From the NCBI GenBank assembly GCA_009760855.2, contig WPIO01000099.1, positions 1-62,000 on the forward strand: a DNA stretch of 62,000 bases. The letters run 5' to 3'. The stretch's first letter is position 1. Each line of letters begins with the position of its first letter. Made by a program: the position numbers and the translations under genes. The stretch is from Cristatella mucedo. Lineage: Eukaryota > Bryozoa > Phylactolaemata > Cristatellidae. The notes beneath the pieces are model-generated. The model saw only the letters and a list, made by a program, of their open reading frames with translations, was not told the origin of the DNA and searched no databases. This document shows positions 55,641 through 62,000 of this stretch, one piece after another.

Positions 55641-56570
55641 AAGGACATCCATAGCCATTACCAGTTGATAAAGTAATGAATAGCTTGCCAATCATGAAAT
55701 CCGTGAGGCCCGAGAGGGCGGCAGCTGGGAACAGCTCTGGGGATTGGCCTGGTCGCAGCAAGCTTAAGTTTCACTTGGCAAATGTTGTAGGAGTAATGTT
55801 TTGCCACCCAACGGAGATATTTTTGGAGTTCGAATTAGCTGGCACATAATATGCAGCAGCTGCTTAAGATCATAAAATGAATTGAGCTCTTGCCTGCCTG
55901 ATGGTCAAATCACTTTCCGGGGGTATATATATGTTATATTATATATATATATAAATTTATGATATGATATATGTATATATACTTCCGGTGTAAATTTTTT
56001 GTGTACACGCTTATTAGCTATATGCCCATTCGCTACGCATTCCATGGTTGCAAACAGATCAACTGTTCGGACCCGGTGCCAGTCACAGAGCAAATTTCAC
56101 GAGGCCCACCCACACTTTTTGATCTTACTGGGGTTCAGCTGATCGTCTTGCAGCAATAGCTGCAATCGTAACAATTGCTTTGAATATGTTCCAACGTTTC
56201 TTTTTGGTGACGACGGTCTTGATCACAACCCACTTCACAAGGTCGAACCAGAGGACTGCATACATTCCCCTCTCCCATCAGACCACACATTTGTGCTGCT
56301 TTGTCTGCAGCAGACAACTGGGGGCGTATAACTTTGAGTTCAGTCAGCATTAAGCCAATGGGGTGTACGCTCTATAGAGGGGCAGGGCCCGTTGGAATGC
56401 CAGGATGAAGCCACGTAAGGGTCAGACCTTGACCTTGGGTGTGGCAGCAAATCGGAGGTGAGCCCGCCGTGGGTCGCTCGACAGCCTCCTCCGAGTATAT
56501 CCAATTGAGGTCGGGACCATGCGACTATTTTGGTAGGCCTATGAGAACATCGGAAGTTGATCGCTACACT
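55641..56570. other. Unassigned sequence
   Basis: (TA)-rich block at about 55923-55980. Nothing else recognised. Confidence 0.4.
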
Positions 56571-56571
56571 C

Positions 56572-56732
56572 TAGCTTAGCCCAAGGGTTATACGCAGCTC
56601 ACCTTAAACGACCGAGGTCAAGATGAATGCATTGACGAACAGGTCGCGGGATCGAGCTCTGTGGTATATGTAAAGCACCTGAATAAAGATTAAGTTCTGT
56701 TAGGGCGCTGTACAAATTAATTATATTTAACA
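56572..56732 (+). mobile_element. SINE2, long-linker subfamily
   Basis: CTTAGCCCAAGGGTTATACG, the linker with GAATGCATTGACGAACAGGT, the B-box CGGGATCGAGCTCTG (56647-56661), and the tail GTAAAGCACCTGAATAAAGA, TTAAGTTCTGTTAGGGCGCT. One base of the outer stem is mismatched. Confidence 0.8.
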
Positions 56733-57290
56733 AAGTCTAGTGGTCATGCTGGTAAGGGAATTCATTGTTTGGCTTCGCCAATTATGATAATTCGATTGCT
56801 ATTGCAATTCCGAAGCACCACGAGGCACTGGCAGGGAGAATGGCTGACTGCATATTGCTATGCACAAAAGATTCGTGTCACGGACACCCACAGCAAGAAA
56901 GGAGCGTTCTTTTAGCTCGTCACTATGACGAAGACGCATCGTATTGTGCACCACAACAATACTATTGCACTTGAGCTAGGGGCAGCAAACAAAACCTAGC
57001 ATGCCTCTGTGTGCAGCAAAATGTCGCTGGCCGCCAAGTAACATCTGACAAAGCATCGCTATGTTTGACCCAAAAAATGAAATCCACAGTACCTGGCTCA
57101 GCTAGGTTCATCAGATTCTCAACTTTTTCGTGAGATAAAGTCTGTTGGCTACCGTTTATGTGAGAGCCAAGGACACTTGACTCTTTTGAGTGCCCAAGTG
57201 AAAGCCCTCCAGCCGTTCACCTACCCACTCAGTCGCTATAGCATTGAAGAGGTGATACTTGAATTCAAGTTTACCCAGTGTAAAGTTAAA
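56733..57290. other. Unassigned sequence
   Basis: Nothing recognised. Confidence 0.35.
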
Positions 57291-57291
57291 G

Positions 57292-57466
57292 ATAGCTGAT
57301 TCAACAGCCTAAATTACGTGGCTGTAGAAAAGCCTTAACGGCTATCACTGCAGCTCGCAGTGCAGTGGGCAATAAAGAATCGCCCACTGCATGGCTCTAG
57401 CCCACGACCTGGACCGTGAAGAGCTAGCACCTTACCCACGGACTAAGACACCGGGGCACATTACCC
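57292..57466 (-). mobile_element. SINE1, near full length
   Basis: The plus strand AGCTGATTCAACAGCCTAAA, GCTGTAGAAAAGCCTTAACG, GCTATCACTGCAGCTCGCAG, then the complement of the B-box (ATGGCTCTAGCCCACGACCT, about 57392-57411) and GAGCTAGCACCTTACCCACG. The hairpin segment CAGTG is duplicated. Confidence 0.75.
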
Positions 57467-58287
57467 CAGGGCTGTGACCCTGGGGCTATGTTTCGGCTGC
57501 GTGCGATGTGAATGGAAGCACTAGCTGCTGTTGCCTATGGTGACGAACGGCCTATAATTCATGCCTGCACCAATCTTAATGGTAGTAAACTGCCCAATCC
57601 CCCAGCTTTGTGAAGCTTTGTTTGGCCGTTCGAAGCTCTCGGGTCATTTCGCGACGGCTGCTTTCAGATTACCTGGAAAGCGCAGGCAACTTGATCTACT
57701 TGTTAAAGGCTTAGGCTGCACTCGGAGTACTTTCTCGTACAGGCACACTCCCACATTAAGAGATAAGACTCGGGCTGGATAAATACGAGTCGGTCCTCGC
57801 GATCGAGCCAGATGAGATTATACACAGAGATCGACAGCGATGGGCAACGCGGCTAGACGGATTGAACTCTCATCAACAGCCGCCAAGCTAGGAGCCATGT
57901 GCTCTCGCGTGAGTTCGTCGTTTAGCGCCCGAAGGCATTCTGAGCACTCAGGCGCGGTGCGACTGATCCCCAGTCATAGGACACTCATTGCAATGTAAAC
58001 AAGCCGAAGCCGACTGACCGTCGCCACACAGACTGTCGAACTGCCGCAACCACTCGCAGCTTTCAGCCGCCGACGCGAAATTGTCCACCGGCACGTCCCA
58101 GCGGCAGCAGACCCCGGGTTGTAAATCTTGGCTAGCAGCCACAACTGACCACTCCCCCTTGCACAGTTGGAGCCTCCTCCACCGGCAAAGAGCTTCTACG
58201 GTTCGCACAGTCTGCTCATCGGAGGGGGGGGGTTCTCGCTTCGAATCTGCTCGACGGCCAAAGCAGCGTCGCAACGGCCCGAATCCG

Positions 58288-58288
<1 letters not shown>
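57467..58288. other. Unassigned sequence
   Basis: Contains a minus-strand frame (57948-58388) that reads through the CTG run as poly-Ala and continues ADGFGPLRRCFGRRA. It could be transcribed sequence of the gene whose candidate first exon is at 58486-58689, but no splice junction can be placed. Confidence 0.35.

Positions 58289-58375
<87 letters not shown>
58289..58375. repeat. Pure (CTG)29 run
   Basis: 87 bases of uninterrupted CTG on the plus strand (CAG on the minus). Long pure CTG/CAG runs are prone to length change. Reading frames across it give poly-Ala, poly-Cys or poly-Leu on the plus strand and poly-Gln, poly-Ser or poly-Ala on the minus strand. Confidence 0.98.
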
Positions 58376-58378
<3 letters not shown>

Positions 58379-58485
58379 CAGGCTTCATTCAGCAGCCTCG
58401 CCGGTGGGGCTTGGGGCAGTGGTGGACTTCGGCAGCCGGCAGAGGGCAAGCTCACTGCAGCAGCCGAGCCTCAAGCCGATCGTAC

Positions 58486-58689
58486 CTTGAATCCGGTCAG
58501 GAAACGGACGATCAGCGACAGGTAGTGGAGGGTCACTCGGACGACCCACGAGCGCCCAGACGACGGGCGTCCGGCAGTCAGGGGCTGCACGCCCATGTCC
58601 AGGCTTCTGGCTGAGGTCCTGTCGTCGACAGAGGCAACCAGGCGGCTGCTGAGCGGCGCTGGCGGCCGCGCCGGCGCTGCTGCACTCAT
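58486..58689 (-). CDS. Candidate first coding exon, unknown product
   Basis: On the minus strand an ATG at 58689 opens exactly 68 codons (MSAAAPARPPAPLSSRLVAS ... LIVRFLTGFK) up to TTCAAG|GTACGA, a good splice-donor match at 58486/58485. The frame stays open a few codons into the putative intron before a stop. The N-terminus is Ala/Pro-rich. Residues 48-67 (WVVRVTLHYLSLIVRFLTGF) form an amphipathic or membrane-type helix with two arginines. A promoter-like set lies just upstream (58797-58904). The pure CTG run would fall in intron 1. I do not recognise the protein, and no second exon could be placed, so this remains a prediction. Confidence 0.33.
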
Positions 58690-58796
58690 CGACGGCGGCG
58701 ACAACGGTTCCTTCCAGCAGCGCCCGCGAGCGCTCGCGCGTGGGCGCTGCGTCGGCCGAATTCTTCCCTGACGGAGCCGCGCGGATGTCGAACGTC

Positions 58797-58904
58797 GATA
58801 TAATAAATAAAGCAGCTCGGGCGCGAGGACTCGACACTCCACCTCTGGGGGTGGGGCCGCGCCGCTCGGCCAATCAAAGGCTACTCTTTGTAAACAGTGG
58901 GCGG
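58797..58904 (-). promoter_or_regulatory. Candidate core promoter in a CpG island
   Basis: Read on the minus strand: a GC box (CCGCCC, 58899-58904), an ATTGG (reverse CCAAT) at 58870-58874 and a TATA-like TTTATTTATTATATC at about 58798-58812. These are spaced as in animal promoters (CCAAT 60-65 bases upstream of TATA). The island spans about 58400-59130. A start near 58770 would leave an 80-base leader before the ATG at 58689. Confidence 0.35.
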
Positions 58905-59202
58905 CGATGAGAGCAGCCATTCGCCAGCGAGCGATCCTCGTGACCCACCCCGGAGTCCACTCCCAGCCGCTCCGGAAAGTTAGCCGGCGGAGGTGGCTGG
59001 CGGATGCGATAGACGCTCGCCAAACCAGTGCACCTCCGCTGACGGAGGAGAGCTCCGCGGAGCTAGCGAAGTGCCAACATGCCGAGCCGACCCTTTTCCG
59101 TGTACGGAGTCTGCTGTAGCGGCTGCGCCAGCAAAGCCTCGCGAGCATTAAAAATTAGTAGACTAGCCCTCATTTAACGGAAATAAACTCGTCAGCAGTC
59201 TC

Positions 59203-59430
59203 TTAATAATAATAATAATAATAATGCACTTGATAAAGCACCCTCAGAGAACTCAATCTCTCTCTAGGCGCTTTACATTTGCGGCAAAGGGAAAAACAAT
59301 TGAATGGTGAGTAATATCATGCTTGATCAACAAACAAAACGAGTAACATGGTTAGGGGTGACGTGCACTAGGTCAGCATGCAAATGTGGTTAGTGGCAGC
59401 ATGCATAGTGTCAGCACGCATAAACTCTTG
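59203..59430 (-). mobile_element. LINE-A 3' untranslated region and tail
   Basis: (AAT)n, TGATAAAGCACCCTCAGAGA, ACTCAATCTCTCTCTAGGCG, CTTTACATTTGCGGCAAAGG, then CATGCACAGGGTC-type repeats. The stem has a G-U wobble (GCGCC with GGTGC). It is 5'-truncated in the untranslated region and close to the 37.7 kb copy in sequence. Confidence 0.9.
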
Positions 59431-59439
59431 TAGCGAGTT

Positions 59440-59532
59440 GTCGGGGAGCGCCTACGCAGAGATTTAATTTCCTTGGAGTGCAATGAGAACCGCCTGCGAT
59501 TGTAATCGTCGTTATTATTATTATCATTGTAG
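59440..59532 (+). mobile_element. LINE-A tail scrap, opposite orientation
   Basis: GGGGAGCGCCTACGCAGAGA, TTTAATTTCCTTGGAGTGCA, then (ATT)-rich sequence. Next to the minus-strand copy it gives a tail-to-tail arrangement. Confidence 0.5.
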
Positions 59533-60239
59533 CTATTGCAGTCGTACAAATGTTACCGTATGTTCTTGCCGAGGCGGTGTGGCGGCTCAGACCAAAACTC
59601 CAGGACCGCCGTAAATGTTGCCCACGTGACCGGTGCTAGTCCTCATCGACGCTAGGACACTAGTGAAACTAGCGCTTCGAAGCCCAGACAGTGGGTCTCG
59701 CAGGTGCACGCACGTGCGTCGACGGTGGCAGAGCGAGACGCACGGCAGTAACCAAGAATGCCCAAGAATCCCAACGTCCGGTCCATTTCGTTAACGAAGG
59801 GCTGCATATTGTATAGCAGCAGAGGAGGACACATACAGTATCATAATAGTGATAAGTTTATTAGGAATATACGTTTGTATAGCGCTCTCGGGGAACTAAA
59901 TCTCTTTCCAGACACTTTACGAAGGCTTTACAGGCAATCACGTCAAGCCATAAACACAGCTACTCGCTTCATCCTTCCCCTGCACCGGCCAGCTGGCCGG
60001 GTATACTCGCCAGCATATGTCGATTGCCAAGAAAGTTATTTATTTCTCTTAGGTTGGTATACATTTGTCTTTCTTTATTATCATTATTATGAAACAATCA
60101 ATCCAGATTGCTCTTAATAATCTATATTGTAAATTATCACATCCGATTCCTACTCATTATAATTCAGGAACCGCTTATAATGTAATGTATCTCTATCTGT
60201 AACTCCACAGAGCCATAAAGACTATGTGGGTGTTACATG
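59533..60239. other. Unassigned sequence with a LINE-A scrap
   Basis: At 59866-59945 TACGTTTGTATAGCGCTCTC, AACTAAATCTCTTTCCAGAC, ACTTTACGAAGGCTTTACAG is a decayed minus-strand LINE-A end. The rest is unassigned. Confidence 0.5.
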
Positions 60240-60240
60240 T

Positions 60241-60600
60241 TCACTTTGGAAGACAGCTCCTGATTTTAGATAGGGATCGGAAGTGAAGGCTAGCTGTAGA
60301 AGCAGTGTTCTGAATGAAGCTTTTATAATTTAGGCAGCTGTCGAAAACGACACCTAAACTTCGAGCGCGTGGTGACGGTCGCACAATAGTATCACCTATT
60401 AGAAGAGCAAAGCTTTTTAACCCAGCCACACGATTAGGGTATCCTATGAGCAGCAGTTCGGCTTTATCGTCATTAAGTTTCAAGAAATTTTCCGACGTCC
60501 AGGATCGAATGCTATTATCACTTGCACTGTCACACGCTGACCGTTCTACCAATCCAGCGTCTCTCTCATCACCCTTTGCTGGTTCGCTGTCCATAGAAAC
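60241..60600 (-). pseudogene. Reverse-transcriptase fragment of a second LINE lineage (LINE-C)
   Basis: 117-codon minus frame. NSIRSWTSENFLKLNDDKAE (about residues 28-47) and LLLIGYPNRV match the post-catalytic region of L2/CR1-type RT. RARSLGVVFDSCLNYKSFI (about 80-98) and STASLHFRSLSKIRSCLPK (about 100-117) follow in the usual order. The same positions in LINE-A read TWMAAHFLKLNDDKANLLVM and STRNLGVMFQSDLLL, so this is a different family. A stop at 60241 ends similarity. No tail is nearby. Confidence 0.82.
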
Positions 60601-60949
60601 GTATTTTCAACCGATTGTTATATGAACATGTCGTAGTATCGCGCTATACTTTGAATTAGGCTCAAATGGAAGGAGCCGTTGAATTTGCAGGCCAAGTTCC
60701 ATGCGAGTGCTGGACAACGTGACGAAAGGGGCTCCATTGGAGGCAGCGGAATTTTTCTATTCGTTATGTAAAAAAGTTGCGAGCGTAAAATAGCAGAGCC
60801 GAGCAGCGAGAGACTCGGAGAAAGTCTACTAGCAGCCGCGGACAACTGCAGCTCATGCGTTTCAGTCGTTTCGGGTCGGCGACGAGATCCGGAGCTGTCC
60901 AGACGTCGCGAAAGTAACGTTTGCAGCGCTTTCTCTCTTTGTCTCTATC

Positions 60950-60950
<1 letters not shown>
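60601..60950. other. Unassigned sequence
   Basis: A 75-codon minus frame (60618-60845) is not recognised. Confidence 0.35.
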
Positions 60951-61153
<203 letters not shown>

Positions 61154-61241
61154 CTCCTTCCGTTATTCCGCAGTAAGCAGTAGCCTGCCCTACGCCAACG
61201 ACTATCCAACAACAGCTCTATATACTGCTGCCTGCCAACGT

Positions 61242-61425
61242 GAGTCGTGATGGCACACTAGGTAAGGCGGTTGCTTTCACGCCTCGGTCCCGAGGTCGTG
61301 GGTTCGATTCCTGCGGTGGGCGATCCTTTATCGCCGCTGCAAGCGGTGGTGATAGCCGTAAAGGCTCTTCTGTCGCTATAAAAAAGAGGTTGTTTAATCA
61401 GCTAGGATTTATTTATTTATTTATT
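61242..61425 (+). mobile_element. SINE1, full length, best preserved
   Basis: Head GTCGTGATGGCACACTAGGT with A-box, consensus B-box GGGTTCGATTCC (61302-61313), internal hairpin CGCTGCAAGCGGTGGTGATA, AGGCTCTTCTGTCGCTATAA and TTTAATCAGCTAGGATTT, ending in four ATTT units. AACGT on both sides (61237-61241 and 61426-61430) is a likely 5-bp target-site duplication. The perfect B-box and intact hairpin suggest recent insertion. Confidence 0.94.
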
Positions 61426-61479
61426 AACGTCAATGTATACAGTTGCCGTCATTTTCATAGGTCATAGGTCATTGGCAAT

Positions 61480-61968
61480 CACAAGCGCATGCGCACGCGA
61501 CGTCGCTCTCGCGCATACGCCAGTGTGCGATTCGACTCGAGCACGCGAGTGGAAATTTTAAGCTCGGGGGGCGGGCGGGCGTTCGCCCGCATTCAGCGCG
61601 GGAGCGGAGCGGCTGCGGCGCACCGCGAGCCGCGTCAGCTTTCGACCCCGACTGACCTCCTTCCCTCGCGCTCGGCCTCTCCTAGACCGTTGGTTGCCGC
61701 TGCTTACAGGGGGCGCGACCCGCTCGGAATTTCAGTCGGAGTAGACAAAGTTGGAGTGATCGGCCAAGGCCGAGCCGGCGGCTGACGCGCTCGACGGACT
61801 CGATGGGCCGTGCGCCTAAACAGTGCTCGAACCCGTGAACGTTTCGATAGTTTTTCCGATTACACAACGTATATAGTTCGCCGCCGCCGGCGCTCGAGTT
61901 CGGCCGACGAACGAGCGGGCGGTGTCGGCCGATACGTGCTCAGAATTCGGGAAGAAGTCGCGCCGAGG
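61480..61968. other. CpG-rich block at right edge, promoter-like
   Basis: Very high CpG density, including GGGGGGCGGGCGGGCG near 61565. A TATATAG box lies at 61870-61876, followed by a GC-rich leader. The plus frame 61489-61785 (98 codons, Arg-rich) lies upstream of the TATA box and is probably not coding. Confidence 0.4.
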
Positions 61969-62000
61969 ATGTTGCAAGGTCATTCACCTACGCTGGGAAT
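61969..62000 (+). CDS. Possible start of a gene running off the right edge
   Basis: ATG at 61969 follows GCGCCGAGG and begins MLQGHSPTLG, about 95 bases downstream of the TATATAG. The same frame is open upstream to a stop near 61781 with no other ATG. Only ten codons are visible, so neither the product nor reality can be judged. A splice-donor-like AAGGTCATT lies at 61976. Confidence 0.18.
   Translation, partial: MLQGHSPTLG

Noticed and set aside
57948-58388. Poly-Ala protein across the CTG run
   Set aside because: The start Met lies only four codons before the repeat and no conserved sequence follows. The reading frame over the repeat is arbitrary.
58471-59148. The full 225-codon minus frame as a single coding exon
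   Set aside because: Most of it lies upstream of the TATA/CCAAT set and reads GC-rich promoter sequence. Only the last 68 codons before the donor are kept as a candidate exon.

Overview
This is eukaryotic nuclear DNA, most likely from an invertebrate animal. It has no operons and no long conserved open frame. It has many non-LTR retrotransposon fragments of the L2/CR1 type ending in (ATT)n rather than poly(A), two families of tRNA-derived SINEs with RNA polymerase III A/B boxes, and a very heavy load of microsatellites: (CT)n, (TA)n, (CA)n, (TAGA)n, (CTG)n and long C homopolymers. I cannot name the species. No complete host gene can be supported. The best candidates are a promoter plus first coding exon on the minus strand near 58.5-58.9 kb and a promoter-like CpG-rich block at the right edge.

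Layout. 1-8 kb: mostly unassigned, with an endonuclease-type LINE remnant near 1.8 kb, a CTG tract at 5.8 kb and a LINE C-terminal remnant at 7.7 kb. 8.1-9.1 kb: a SINE, then an inverted-repeat block enclosing telomere-like TTTAGG repeats and a long (TA)n. 9-16 kb: SINE copies in both orientations, LINE 3' ends, and a 0.66 kb polypyrimidine tract. 16.6-20.35 kb: a 3.75 kb C/T tract almost free of A, so every reading frame is open although it is surely not coding. 20.4-28.9 kb: nested retroelements (LINE in SINE, SINE in LINE), an 84-bp tandem array derived from a SINE tail, a probable twin-priming LINE and one decayed non-LINE coding remnant (25.8-26.5 kb). 29-30.3 kb: GC-rich island. 30.9-42.1 kb: more LINE and SINE copies, including the longest uninterrupted LINE frame (38.03-38.81 kb), and a 207-bp tandem duplication. 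43-50 kb: a GCAGCCTCGG minisatellite, (GA)n, a cluster of long C runs, two good SINE copies and (TAGA)n. 50.4-53 kb: the longest LINE copy, with recognisable reverse-transcriptase motifs, a mutated catalytic box and an internal duplication. 53.4-54.2 kb: (CT)n. 54.3-59.1 kb: CAG/CTG-rich and CpG-rich sequence with a pure 29-unit CTG run and the candidate exon. 59.2-62 kb: LINE 3' ends, a second LINE lineage, (CT)n, a near-intact SINE and the right-edge CpG block.

How the parts relate. The main LINE family (here LINE-A) and one tRNA-SINE family (here SINE2) end in nearly the same sequence. It can fold as a two-part hairpin, GCGCC...GGCGC enclosing AGAGA...TCTCT, and several copies of both families carry matched changes on both arms of the outer stem. 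This is what is expected if SINE2 borrows the LINE-A retrotransposition machinery through a shared 3' RNA structure. SINE1 has a different 3' end (TTTAATCAGCTAGGATTT followed by ATTT repeats), so it probably uses another partner. LINE-A, LINE-B, LINE-C, LINE-D, SINE1 and SINE2 are local labels, not database names.
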